A stretch of 64,000 nucleotides of DNA, taken from positions 35,778-99,777 of the forward strand of contig JAMLID010000010.1 of the NCBI GenBank assembly GCA_023954355.1, read 5' to 3'. The translations under genes and the position numbers were made by a program. Under the pieces are notes generated by a model. That model was not told the DNA's origin. It saw only the letters and a list, made by a program, of their open reading frames with translations, and did no database searches. Each line of letters starts with the position of its first letter. Position 1 is the first letter of the stretch. Below are positions 26,514 to 34,322 of this stretch, in pieces. The stretch comes from Oligoflexia bacterium. Lineage in GTDB: Bacteria; Bdellovibrionota; UBA1018; CAIPTA01.

Positions 26514-26947
26514 TCGATGAAGTCTTCAAGAGACTGGATGCTGAAGTAAGTAGAGCCACCATCGAAGGAAATGATATTGCCTTCGGATTCTTCTTCCGAT
26601 TCGTAGTCAGAAAGCGCGCAACGCCAGCCTACAGGATCATTCTCTTTCATCAAGGTTACGGTGTCGAAGGTCATCCAACCTACTTTGGTTTCTTCAGGAT
26701 AGCACTGGCGCATGGATTCCTCGAAAACCTCTTCAAGATCGACGGTTTCAAGCTCAGTCTCAAGAATGTGCTTGATGATCCAGTTGGTGCCGTATTCACA
26801 GCCGACTTCAGGCAGGAAGCGCATGAGATCATCACTGCCGCAAGATTTGCAGCAGCCAGTAGGAGCTTCTTTGTAGCATCCATAGCAGAATGGGATGGAG
26901 CGGTTTGGGGCAATTTGTTCGAGTTTTTGTTGGATTTCGTTTTTCAT
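26498..26947 (-). CDS. Zinc-ribbon, acidic protein of unknown function
   Basis: A 149-residue soluble protein. Start taken at the ATG at 26947 because GAGGAG lies 6 nt before it. Residues about 19-38 hold CYGC and, after ten residues, CKSC, a four-cysteine zinc ribbon. The remainder is strongly acidic (clusters LETELETVDLEEVFEE and SEEESEG) with an aromatic C-terminal part. DNA-mimic or anti-defence proteins can look like this, but nothing specific is shown. The acidic charge and island location are the only functional hints. An antisense 230-codon frame over this gene is a shadow. Confidence 0.7.
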   Translation of the reverse strand: MKNEIQQKLEQIAPNRSIPFCYGCYKEAPTGCCKSCGSDDLMRFLPEVGCEYGTNWIIKHILETELETVDLEEVFEESMRQCYPEETKVGWMTFDTVTLMKENDPVGWRCALSDYESEEESEGNIISFDGGSTYFSIQSLEDFIEQEGA

Positions 26948-27402
26948 GGTCATCTCCTCTTTAGCGTTGTCGTTTTCCCCCGTTGTGAGGGCTTCTTCGT
27001 CCCGCCCAGGAAGCCCGACGGGGGAAAAAGGAAGAGGAGACAAAGTCCCTCAGCCCGACCAAGCGAATGCGGCAGAGCGAGTGACAGGAGTGAAACGGAT
27101 GGCGCGAAGTCTGCGGAGGGACGAATCAGGGAATTTGCTGGAGCGACCGCCAGCAATGCTAAAGAAGTCAGGAGATGCCGAACGAATCCGGCAAATCCCT
27201 AAGAGGTTGCGCATTCATCCACTGTGTATCCCTGCGCCAATAAAACACTTGCCCAGGCGACGAGCTTAAATTACCATTGAGAGGTGGGTTCCTCGGAGGC
27301 ACCCATTCCCGCCAAAGAGCATCTCACTCCGAATCCGAAGATTGTTGGTATTCCTAACTCTTGATTGCCAGTAGCGGGACTTGGCGAAAACGGGAGTATG
27401 TT
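26948..27402. other. 455-bp non-coding stretch with hairpins
   Basis: No convincing gene on either strand. It holds the ribosome site of the zinc-ribbon gene, a long hairpin at 26973-27028, a smaller one (TTGCTGG and CCAGCAA around 27136-27158) and a GC-rich, repeat-like tract up to 27250. Long open frames here are explained by high GC. Confidence 0.55.
26973..27028. repeat. long interrupted hairpin upstream of the zinc-ribbon gene
   Basis: Outer arms TTTTCCCCCGT (26973-26983) and ACGGGGGAAAA (27018-27028) pair perfectly over 11 bp; inner arms GGGCTTC (26989-26995) and GAAGCCC (27010-27016) add 7 bp around a 14-nt loop. It lies 26 nt before the start codon of the minus-strand gene, in its probable leader. 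Confidence 0.7.
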
Positions 27403-27840
27403 ATGCCGATGCCACGCCTCGATGCCCTGAAGATCAAAGCCAAGTTATTGCAAAAAGCAAAGTCTCGCGTAGGAAGTCCGATTGCTCTTAAAGAAGCCTA
27501 TGAAATTCTCGCAAAGAGCGCCGGATTTTCTTCGTGGCGAGAGATGAAATCCACGCTCGACACGCACGAAATCCTGCGCCCACCACACGCTTCTGCGCTC
27601 TGGAATGTTTGGTACGGCTCCTATGAGGAGGCGAAAACCCATGTTCTCGAACATGGCGGTTATCTCTTACCGTATCAAAAGCAGTTTTTCGTATGCGACG
27701 AAAACTATGTCTTGAACCTTGGAATAGAAACTGATGATCCCGACTTAAAAAAAGTCGGACGCGATTGGGTTACACCGAAAGATGCGACCGCATGGAATAG
27801 ACTTCTTGTTAAAATCTCACGCAGCAATCCTAAAGAATAA
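27403..27840 (+). CDS. Small protein of unknown function (glyoxalase-associated N-domain-like)
   Basis: A 145-residue soluble protein. ATG 27403 is chosen because GGGAG lies 6 nt upstream; the longer frame from TTG 27361 has no ribosome site. The first 45 residues (KAKSRVGSPIALKEAYEILAKSAGFSSWREMK) resemble the short helical domain found at the front of some glyoxalase-superfamily and mobile-element proteins (pattern L..AYE.LAK..GF..W). The rest is not recognised. It is cargo of the tRNA-Pro island and precedes the DUF1330 gene by 26 nt on the same strand. Confidence 0.6.
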   Translation: MPMPRLDALKIKAKLLQKAKSRVGSPIALKEAYEILAKSAGFSSWREMKSTLDTHEILRPPHASALWNVWYGSYEEAKTHVLEHGGYLLPYQKQFFVCDENYVLNLGIETDDPDLKKVGRDWVTPKDATAWNRLLVKISRSNPKE

Positions 27841-27866
27841 ACGACACCCAAAAATGGAGAATACCG

Positions 27867-28316
27867 ATGTCTGAAATTAAAAAACAATTTCTGGAAGCCA
27901 CGCATGAATCCGGCAAAGCACTTGTCATGCGGAACATAAAAGGCTGCGTTGTGATGATGAACCTTTTGAAATTCAGGACGGTAGCAGATTACTCCGCAGC
28001 TCCACACTTGGCTCCGGCAGCACCGATTAGCGGAGCCGCAGCGTTTAAGTTGTACGTCGAAAAAACGACTCCTTATTTGGAGAAGTCCGGTGGCAAGCTC
28101 TTGTTCTTTGGTATCGGTGGCCCGTTTCTCATTGGACCTACCGATGAGAATTGGGATGCGATGATGCTGGTCAGTCAGAACAGCGTGACCGACTTTATCG
28201 CGTTCGCCTCGAATCAGGAGTATATGCAAAATGCTATCGGCCACCGGGCGGCGGCTCTTGAAGATTCAAGACTGCTGCCACTTGCTGAAAGCGATCCGCT
28301 ACTTCTTTACTGGTAG
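27867..28316 (+). CDS. DUF1330 family protein
   Basis: A 149-residue protein of the DUF1330 family (dimeric ferredoxin-like fold). VVMMNLLKFR, the FKLYVEKTTPYLEKSGGKLLFFG block and FASNQEYMQNAIGHRAAALEDSRLLPL are the conserved elements. No function is established for most members. GGAG precedes the ATG by 8 nt. Its last 18 nt overlap, tail to tail, a 57-codon gene on the opposite strand. It belongs to the tRNA-Pro island cargo. Confidence 0.82.
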   Translation: MSEIKKQFLEATHESGKALVMRNIKGCVVMMNLLKFRTVADYSAAPHLAPAAPISGAAAFKLYVEKTTPYLEKSGGKLLFFGIGGPFLIGPTDENWDAMMLVSQNSVTDFIAFASNQEYMQNAIGHRAAALEDSRLLPLAESDPLLLYW

Positions 28317-28472
28317 GAGCATGGTTTTTCCCCACTTGGACGCTTGTGATTCCTTTAGTAGCTGATACTGAGCCACCCGCACTTGCTGGATGAACTTCGG
28401 GAGCTGTCCAGTAGCGGCGGCAAAGAGAGCGGCAGCAACGGCGGCTTGGATGAGTTTGTTAGGAATAGACAT
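28299..28472 (-). CDS. 57-residue small protein, island cargo
   Basis: A short frame starting ATG at 28472 with a strong GAGGAGG ribosome site 5 nt upstream. Residues 5-21 (NKLIQAAVAAALFAAAT) form a moderately hydrophobic, Ala-rich helix that may be a membrane or signal segment; the rest is basic and Gln-rich (IQQVRVAQYQLLKES). No family is recognised. Support comes from the near-ideal ribosome site and the Ala-rich helix rather than length. It overlaps the end of the DUF1330 gene by 18 nt. Confidence 0.6.
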   Translation of the reverse strand: MSIPNKLIQAAVAAALFAAATGQLPKFIQQVRVAQYQLLKESQASKWGKTMLLPVKK

Positions 28473-28560
28473 AGGAACCTCCTCGGTTACGGATGATTGG
28501 TTTGATTTGTAGAATGTTGATCTTGAGCTGCTAGAACAGCAGTCTTTGGAATCTGAACTT

Positions 28561-28599
28561 CAGAGGGAAAATGCCTAGGAAATCGGGTTTTTCCCTCTG
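28561..28599. repeat. perfect 11-bp inverted repeat near the right island end
   Basis: CAGAGGGAAAA (28561-28571) and TTTTCCCTCTG (28589-28599) pair fully around a 17-nt loop. It lies just inside the AGTAGCA boxes and 89 nt upstream of the 57-residue gene. Confidence 0.7.
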
Positions 28600-28605
28600 G
28601 GCGCA

Positions 28606-28639
28606 AGTAGCAATCAAGTAGCAAAAAAGTAGCAAACTC
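28606..28639 (+). repeat. three 11-bp phased AGTAGCA boxes at the right island end
   Basis: AGTAGCA at 28606-28612, 28617-28623 and 28628-28634, exactly 11 bp apart and thus on one face of the helix. Bases 28617-28639 are identical, in reverse complement, to 35698-35720 beside tRNA-fMet. The likely role is integrase arm-site binding. Confidence 0.75.
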
Positions 28640-28757
28640 AGGACATTTCGTGAGATTTCACGACAGATTCAAGGGAAGGGCGCAAGGCCCTTTTCAATGA
28701 TTTCAAGTGTTTATGATTGTTGGGATTTTTAATTTTTCTGCGACTGCGGTATTCAAA

Positions 28758-28792
28758 AAATGGTCGGGGTGACTGGATTTGAACCAGCGACC
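28758..28792. repeat. right attachment site (within tRNA-Pro)
   Basis: Second copy of the 35-bp repeat. Here it is part of the intact tRNA-Pro gene, whose 3' end was restored by element-supplied sequence. Confidence 0.9.
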
Positions 28793-28838
28793 CTCTGCTC
28801 CCAAAGCAGATGCGCTAGCCAGGCTGCGCTACACCCCG
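28761..28838 (-). tRNA. tRNA-Pro (anticodon UGG)
   Basis: On the minus strand a 78-nt tRNA with encoded CCA. Acceptor arms CGGGGTG and CACCCCG pair perfectly; the anticodon stem TCTGC/GCAGA encloses TTTGGGA with anticodon TGG; the T-arm contains GGTTCAAATCC. Its 3' end faces the island, and six T follow the CCA closely, though the strong terminator is now 5.8 kb away. Confidence 0.96.
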
Positions 28839-28889
28839 ACACTAAAAAATGGTACTCTTTAATTAATTGGAACTTAGAGAATAGTAAAC

Positions 28890-29483
28890 ATGAAACTTTT
28901 GGTTTTTTTAGGATTTGTCTTTTTTTTGCCTTTTGCCTCGGCCGCAGAGCCCTGGGAGGTTTGTTTAGATCAGGGTGACTTCTCTTTTCAGGCAGGCAGC
29001 TTCCTTGAAACTACTAAATTATCGAAAACAGGATGCAAAATGAGGTTTGTAGTGATTGGCGCAAAGGGTCAGAAGTATGAAATTGACCTATGCAATCCGA
29101 AAACGCAGATTTGGATCTTTCGCGGAATCGACTCAAATGATTTTGAAAGGCTCTATGCTAACAGTGGTTCATGTAGAGCCCCTATGTTTGGAGCAGATTT
29201 AGAGCTGAGTGATGGCGATGGACCAAAGTATGAAGCGGCAAAGGCCAGCGTATTAAAGATATTTGCTTCTGTACAAAAGCAGTACCAGAGCAAAGAGAAA
29301 ATAGATTTACAAAATTTAAAGTCGATTCCCCATACAGATTCTAAAATTAAAATGGCATGTGCTTCTTATTTGGTAGAAGAGTATTTAGAAAATTGCGTGG
29401 CCTTTGAAGCAGCTAAAGTGCAAATACAGGATGTGAATCCGAAGAATCTGCCTGCCGGAGTTCATCCGGCAAACATTAAATAA
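28890..29483 (+). CDS. Exported protein of unknown function
   Basis: A 197-residue protein with a signal peptide (1-19, ending SAA). The mature chain has six cysteines spread along its length (C25, C49, C66, C91, C155, C167 approximately), suggesting periplasmic disulfides. No family is recognised. Composition returns to the AT-rich host type here, marking the island's right boundary. It is convergent with rph. Confidence 0.68.
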   Translation: MKLLVFLGFVFFLPFASAAEPWEVCLDQGDFSFQAGSFLETTKLSKTGCKMRFVVIGAKGQKYEIDLCNPKTQIWIFRGIDSNDFERLYANSGSCRAPMFGADLELSDGDGPKYEAAKASVLKIFASVQKQYQSKEKIDLQNLKSIPHTDSKIKMACASYLVEEYLENCVAFEAAKVQIQDVNPKNLPAGVHPANIK

Positions 29484-29486
29484 TAT

Positions 29487-30224
29487 TTATAAAAGGCGAA
29501 TTCCTTTATCAATAGCAAGGCGCTGTAATTCTTTTATTTTTTGTAGACCTGCACCACCTACACTTACCATTTTCATCAAGTCGTCTTGGCTAAAGGCAGC
29601 TCTTTCTGCTGTTCCTTGCACTTCTACAATTTGTCCAGAACCTGTCATGACCAAGTTTAAATCTACTTCACAGCTAGAATCTTCTTCATAGTCTAAATCA
29701 AGCAAATGACTGCCTTGATGAATTCCAATGCTTACTGCTGCTACAGAGTCAATAATTGGATTCGAGGCGAGATCGCCTTTTTTCTTTATTCGCTCTATGG
29801 CAATGGCCATTGCAACGTAGGCACCACATATAGAAGCAGTTCTTGTGCCTCCATCGGCCTGAATCACGTCGCAGTCTAGCATAATCGTTTGTTCGCCTAA
29901 TTTACCAAAATCCACTGAAGCCCGAATGGCTCTGCCGATCAAGCGTTGGATTTCAGAAGTTCTACCGCTTACTTTTTCTCTATCACGTTTTGATCGTGTA
30001 TGTGTTGCTCTTGGTAACATAGAGTATTCAGCAGTTACCCAGCCTTCGCCTTTACCCTTTAAAAAAGAGGGGACAGATTTTTCAACAGAGGCTGTACAAT
30101 GAACTTTTGTATATCCAAAGCTTACCATGCAGCTACCTTCGGCATAGCGGTTTACTCCTACATCAAAAACAATAGGACGTAGCTCGTGATTTGTTCTTTC
30201 AAAAGAACGTTGTTTGTTAGTCAC
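29487..30224 (-). CDS. rph: Ribonuclease PH
   Basis: A 245-residue phosphorolytic 3'-5' exoribonuclease that trims tRNA 3' ends. Family landmarks are present: GSCMVSFGYTKVHCTASVE near the start, MLPRATHTRSKRD with the phosphate/RNA-binding arginines, SGRTSEIQRLIGRAIR and the active-site DCDVIQADGGTRTASI. Full length for the family (about 240). Its start overlaps the stop of nth by 4 nt, so the two are cotranscribed. Confidence 0.97.
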   Translation of the reverse strand: MTNKQRSFERTNHELRPIVFDVGVNRYAEGSCMVSFGYTKVHCTASVEKSVPSFLKGKGEGWVTAEYSMLPRATHTRSKRDREKVSGRTSEIQRLIGRAIRASVDFGKLGEQTIMLDCDVIQADGGTRTASICGAYVAMAIAIERIKKKGDLASNPIIDSVAAVSIGIHQGSHLLDLDYEEDSSCEVDLNLVMTGSGQIVEVQGTAERAAFSQDDLMKMVSVGGAGLQKIKELQRLAIDKGIRLL

Positions 30225-30883
30225 TTGAGAACCTCTTTTCTTCCGTATTCACAAAGTTTTTGGATGACGCAATCAGTGCATTTGGGTCTTCTTGCGATAC
30301 ATGTTCTTCTACCATGAAGAATTAGCCAGTGCGAAAAATTTGTCCAGTTTTTCTTTGGAACTATTTCCATAAGATCTTGCTCTATTTTAATAGGGTCTTG
30401 GCTCTGCGTTAGTGCAAGTAAATTCGAGATTCGCCTTACGTGGGTGTCTACGACAACACCTTCTTGGATATTAAAAGCATCGCCCAAAACAACATTAGCT
30501 GTTTTACGTCCTACGCCGGCAAGTTGAGTGAGTTCTGCGATGGATTGTGGCAGCTCTCCTAAGAATGTTTTTTGTATAGCTATAGCCGCGCCAATAAGGT
30601 TTTTGGCCTTGTTTCGATAAAAGCCAGTGGATTGGATAATTTTTTCAACATCAGATTGTTTGGCTTTCGCTAATTCTTTAGAGCTTGGGTACTTTTTAAA
30701 AAGATTTGGAGTCACCATATTGACCCTCTTATCAGTACATTGAGCAGACAAAATGGTAGCGAAAAGTAATTGCTCTGGTGTTTCGTACTGAAGTTCGCAC
30801 TTGGGCTCGGGAAACTCTATGCTTAGATGAGATATGATTTTTTCAACCAGTTTTTTTCTGGCAACTAGATTTTCTTTCTTCAT
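30221..30883 (-). CDS. nth: Endonuclease III
   Basis: A 220-residue DNA glycosylase/AP lyase for oxidised pyrimidines. The helix-hairpin-helix LAGVGRKTANVVL carries the catalytic Lys, VVDTHVRRISN the catalytic Asp, and the C-terminal 4Fe-4S ligands are C-x6-C-x2-C-x5-C. LSAQCTDKRVN is the conserved helix near the lesion pocket. It overlaps rph by 4 nt (ATGA-type coupling) and lies upstream of it in one operon. Confidence 0.97.
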   Translation of the reverse strand: MKKENLVARKKLVEKIISHLSIEFPEPKCELQYETPEQLLFATILSAQCTDKRVNMVTPNLFKKYPSSKELAKAKQSDVEKIIQSTGFYRNKAKNLIGAAIAIQKTFLGELPQSIAELTQLAGVGRKTANVVLGDAFNIQEGVVVDTHVRRISNLLALTQSQDPIKIEQDLMEIVPKKNWTNFSHWLILHGRRTCIARRPKCTDCVIQKLCEYGRKEVLK

Positions 30884-30930
30884 ATTTACGCCTCTGTTTC
30901 TAGCGTGAATATGAAAGAAAAAGCAAAGTT

Positions 30931-31449
30931 TTAAAGGTTAATTACAGCGTTAGAGAGTACTTTTGTATCGTTAATCGTCCAGTAATCACAGTTGGTTGCA
31001 TCACGAATTTGACCGCGAGCGCCTGTGATAAACGTTTGGCTATCTGCTGTTGAGTGCGCAGCTGGCAATGCTGAGGTATGTGTACTACAGGTTGTCCAAG
31101 CAGATGGATAGTTTACTCTTGCAAAAGACGATGTACCTGAAGAGCCAGAAAAGCCCGAAACGGTTCCCGTATTTGCACCAGCCCAGCCTACTGAATAGAA
31201 TCTTTTGTTACCTTCTGGTGAATATCCAATTGCATCAAATGAGCCAATATAAGCACTATACTCAGAGTAGAATGACTTTTCTCCTCCATATACGGCAGCT
31301 AGGGCAATCTTAGCTTCTGATTGTCTTGCTTTGGATTGGTATCTAGCAAAATTTGGTGCCGCAATCGCTACGAGAATTCCGATAATCCCTACTACGATCA
31401 TTAATTCGATTAGCGTAAACCCTTTTTTCCCCAACTGAATCAGCTTCAC
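30931..31449 (-). CDS. Type IV pilin
   Basis: A 172-residue prepilin. The start is the GTG at 31449, with GGGAG 5 nt upstream; it gives a ten-residue leader ending in Gly and the class IVa cleavage site G/FTLIEL with Glu5 of the mature protein. A hydrophobic helix (mature 1-27) follows, then a soluble domain with two cysteines (TTCSTH and TNCDYW) positioned for the C-terminal disulfide loop. The soluble segment LAAVYGGEKSFYSEYSAYI recurs in altered form in the protein at 61574. The gene is monocistronic. Confidence 0.93.
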   Translation of the reverse strand: MKLIQLGKKGFTLIELMIVVGIIGILVAIAAPNFARYQSKARQSEAKIALAAVYGGEKSFYSEYSAYIGSFDAIGYSPEGNKRFYSVGWAGANTGTVSGFSGSSGTSSFARVNYPSAWTTCSTHTSALPAAHSTADSQTFITGARGQIRDATNCDYWTINDTKVLSNAVINL

Positions 31450-31569
31450 ATTAGCTCCCGTGTATAAGTTTAGTGACACTTATTTAGAGTATAACAGTCA
31501 AACAACTTAGCCGAGATAAAAAATTACAGAACGGAAATTTTTTTCCTTTTTAACACGGAATAGGAAATA

Positions 31570-33198
31570 CTATTTATGTTTCCTGTTTAGTAACCAAGAC
31601 GACATTTCATCAGCAGATAGAGTATTTCGAATGTCACTACTTGATAGGCCAGATTTTCTGGCCATCCAAACACCATAGCGAAAATCTACTAATCCTTCTG
31701 TTGAATGAGCGTCAGGAAAGATTCCTACTTTAATTTTAGCTTTCTTAAATTCAGGTATTATTTTCCAATCAACATCGAGTCGGTATGGATTAGCATTTAG
31801 TTCAATTTCTACGCCGTTGTTTTTCATTGAAGAGATGACTTTTTCATAATCAAAATTGAATGAGTTTCTGCCCAGTAAAATTCTACCAGTCCAATGCCCG
31901 AGCCAGGTAGTATATGGATTTTCAACGGCCTTGATAATTCTTTCAGTCATGAGTTTTGAATCCATTTTCATTTGGCCGTGAATAGAGGCAATGACAAAAT
32001 CAAATTCTTTTAAAATCGAATCTGGGTAATCAAGGCTACCGTCCACTAAGATATCACTTTCTATTCCATGAAAAATACGCAGATCTGGATATTTTTTTTG
32101 AATTTTCTCTATTTCTTTTCTTTGCTCTAAAATGCGATCTTTCTTTAGTCCGTTAGCGTAAAAGGCTGAAGCTGAATGCTCAGAAATGCCTATATATTCC
32201 ATACCTAAGTTTTGTGCAGCTTGAACCATTTCTTCTATAGTGTTTTTCCCATCACTATATTTCGTATGCATGTGAAATATCCCACGAATATCTTTTTCAC
32301 TAACCAAGTTTTTTTCTTCGATAGAAAGATTCAAATCTCTTAGTTCTGGGATCGGAAATGAAACTTCAAGATTGTTGTCTCCAAGAGAGAAGGTGTTCGT
32401 TTTTGCTAAATGTTCTTCTACGTATTCTTTTGGTCCCGTAGAGACGAAGAGGTCTTTTGCAAAATTTTTACTCTCTGAGATTTTCACTTTAATAGGTAGT
32501 CCAGATTGAGTGCTTGAGAGGTATTCATCATCTTTTTTAGAGAAACCAAGATTTTTCAGTAGAAGCGAGATTTTTTTCTCATCACCTTCTATTAAAAAAT
32601 AGATACAGTCAATAACTTCAAGTTTTCTTCTAAGGTCACCAGATAGTAATACTTTTTTACAATCCGGAAGTGATGAAAGTTTTTCTAGCCATTCTTCAGA
32701 TTCAAAGAGGGCAATGGGCAGAATTACTTTGCCACGATTCATTAAAATGTCTTTTATTTCTTTTAAAATATTTTGTTGAGTTTTTTCACCAAAGCCTTTT
32801 AGTTCTAATAAGCGATTCTCTCTGCAGGCATATTCTAATTCTGTAAGGCTGCCAATACTTAGCTCTGAATAAAGAGTTTTGGCTTTTTTGGGTCCAAGCC
32901 CGGGAACTTCTAAAAGCTCAAAAATCGTTTCAGGAAATTCTTTTTTTAATGCCTCATGCTCTTGAATTTGTTGATGCTCTAAAAATTCTTTGGCAAGAGC
33001 GATTGTGCCTTTTCCGACTCCAGAAATATTTTTAATTTCCCCTGTTTCAAAAAGCTCTGGTAAATCACTTTCTTCGTCTTCAAGCACTCTAGCACTATTT
33101 TGTAACGCTTTTATTTTGAATGGATTCTCGCTTTTTAGTTCAGATAAAAAAGCAAGCTCTCTAAGTATATTTGAAAATTCTTCTATAGCTCGTCTCAT
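31570..33198 (-). CDS. polX: PolX-family protein with degenerate polymerase site and intact PHP domain
   Basis: A 542-residue protein: N-terminal helix-hairpin-helix domains (residues 1-150), a polymerase-beta-like palm (about 160-280) and a C-terminal PHP phosphoesterase (about 300-540). The PHP metal motifs are all present: HMHTKYSDG, ISEHS, HGIESDI, IASIHG, GHWTGR, ELNANP and PDAHS. The palm motif, normally GS-RR...D-x-D, reads GDLRRKLEVIDCIYF, so the second catalytic Asp is replaced by Ile. The protein probably keeps nuclease but not polymerase activity. It overlaps the peptidase gene by 1 nt. Confidence 0.9.
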   Translation of the reverse strand: MRRAIEEFSNILRELAFLSELKSENPFKIKALQNSARVLEDEESDLPELFETGEIKNISGVGKGTIALAKEFLEHQQIQEHEALKKEFPETIFELLEVPGLGPKKAKTLYSELSIGSLTELEYACRENRLLELKGFGEKTQQNILKEIKDILMNRGKVILPIALFESEEWLEKLSSLPDCKKVLLSGDLRRKLEVIDCIYFLIEGDEKKISLLLKNLGFSKKDDEYLSSTQSGLPIKVKISESKNFAKDLFVSTGPKEYVEEHLAKTNTFSLGDNNLEVSFPIPELRDLNLSIEEKNLVSEKDIRGIFHMHTKYSDGKNTIEEMVQAAQNLGMEYIGISEHSASAFYANGLKKDRILEQRKEIEKIQKKYPDLRIFHGIESDILVDGSLDYPDSILKEFDFVIASIHGQMKMDSKLMTERIIKAVENPYTTWLGHWTGRILLGRNSFNFDYEKVISSMKNNGVEIELNANPYRLDVDWKIIPEFKKAKIKVGIFPDAHSTEGLVDFRYGVWMARKSGLSSSDIRNTLSADEMSSWLLNRKHK

Positions 33199-34322
33199 TA
33201 TTCTCCTAAAGAGCTTCGTTCTGAGAAGATTTTTTTGATATCATCTAAAGGCAATGCTGGGCATAATTTATTACCGCGGCCTTTCATGTCAGAAGATGCA
33301 CATAGCGAGTTTATTATGGCTTCTTCTGTTGCTTCAATAGCTGCTTGGTAAATAGGGTTTACGGCAGAATCTAAAACAGCATTCATAGCAAAAATAGGAG
33401 CATCAGAGCTACGAGGAATTTTATTTGCTGTAGAAAATGCGATAACAATTTCTCCTGATCCATGAGCCGCATGTGACCCTACGCGACCTATGCCTAAGGC
33501 TACTCTCTTAGATACTCGATTCAATTGATGGGCTGTTAATGGAGCATTTGTGGCTAATACGGCAATGATGCTTCCGTAAGAGTTGGTTCTTCTTTGTAAG
33601 TGAGAAAATTTATTAAAAAGCATTTTCCCAACGGGTACTCCATCGATTCTAAGTTCTTCGCGAATCCCAAAATTACTCATCACAAGAACGCCCAGTGTAT
33701 AGGCTTGAAGTTTTCCATCCAATAATCGAGAAGAGGTTCCTATGCCCGCTTTAAAGTCACAAGTGATCATGCCAGTGCCACCGCCAACACTACCTTCTGC
33801 AACAGGGCCAGACTGCGCTTTTGCTAGGGCATGGTAGACATGTTCAGATCGAACGTGCATTCCGCGGATATCATTTAACCAGGAGTCGTCGCACTCTCCT
33901 ACGACGGGAATCACTACATCGTATTTTTCTCCAATGCCTGGATGTCTTTTGGTGAGATCTTTTACAAGAGCAGAACTACAGACACCAACAGAATACGTAT
34001 TTGAAAGCAAAATGGGTGTTTCTAAAATGCCCCATTCTTGTACCTGAATAAGGCCAGACATTTCACCGGCTCCATTGAGTACGAAAGCACCTGCGTTTAG
34101 TCGGTTCATATAAATATTATCATTGGGTAAAATGGCTGTAACGCCAGTGCGTACAGGTAAACCTTCTTTATCGTCGGTGATTAAGGTTGTATGCCCAATT
34201 TTGATGCCGGGAACATCGGTGATCGCGTTCCATTTACCTGGAGAAAAGTTGCCAATAGAAATGCCTAATTCTCTTAAGCGTACTCTCCCTGGTGCAATAA
34301 GTGGATCATCAATATGTTTCAT
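33198..34322 (-). CDS. P1/DmpA-family aminopeptidase (S58)
   Basis: A 374-residue Ntn-type hydrolase of the P1 family (L-aminopeptidase/D-esterase DmpA). RLRELGISIGNFSPG and ITDVPGIKIGHTTL open the family; GSVGGGTGMITCDFKAGIGTSSR is the central loop. YGSIIAVLATNAPLTAHQL contains the Gly-Ser pair where autocleavage frees the nucleophilic Ser. Length matches the family. It overlaps the ligase gene by 4 nt and polX by 1 nt, forming a tight operon, though the functional tie among the three is unclear. Confidence 0.92.
   Translation of the reverse strand: MKHIDDPLIAPGRVRLRELGISIGNFSPGKWNAITDVPGIKIGHTTLITDDKEGLPVRTGVTAILPNDNIYMNRLNAGAFVLNGAGEMSGLIQVQEWGILETPILLSNTYSVGVCSSALVKDLTKRHPGIGEKYDVVIPVVGECDDSWLNDIRGMHVRSEHVYHALAKAQSGPVAEGSVGGGTGMITCDFKAGIGTSSRLLDGKLQAYTLGVLVMSNFGIREELRIDGVPVGKMLFNKFSHLQRRTNSYGSIIAVLATNAPLTAHQLNRVSKRVALGIGRVGSHAAHGSGEIVIAFSTANKIPRSSDAPIFAMNAVLDSAVNPIYQAAIEATEEAIINSLCASSDMKGRGNKLCPALPLDDIKKIFSERSSLGE

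Larger units (their letters stand above)
22968..28792. mobile_element. tRNA-Pro integrative island with decayed integrase
   Basis: A 5.8-kb segment, visibly richer in GC than both flanks, lies between two identical 35-bp copies of the tRNA-Pro 3' end (22968-23002 and 28758-28792). It contains an excisionase-like gene and the C-terminal stub of a tyrosine integrase next to the left end, repeated AGTAGCA boxes at both ends, and cargo: toxin-antitoxin pair, two guanidine-III riboswitch units with exporters, a zinc-ribbon protein, a DUF1330 protein and small unknowns. With no complete integrase it can move only if one is supplied in trans. Confidence 0.9.

Noticed and set aside
26510..27202. 230-codon plus-strand frame in the island
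   Set aside because: It is antisense to the zinc-ribbon gene, which has a ribosome site and clustered cysteines; the plus frame has neither and is explained by base composition.
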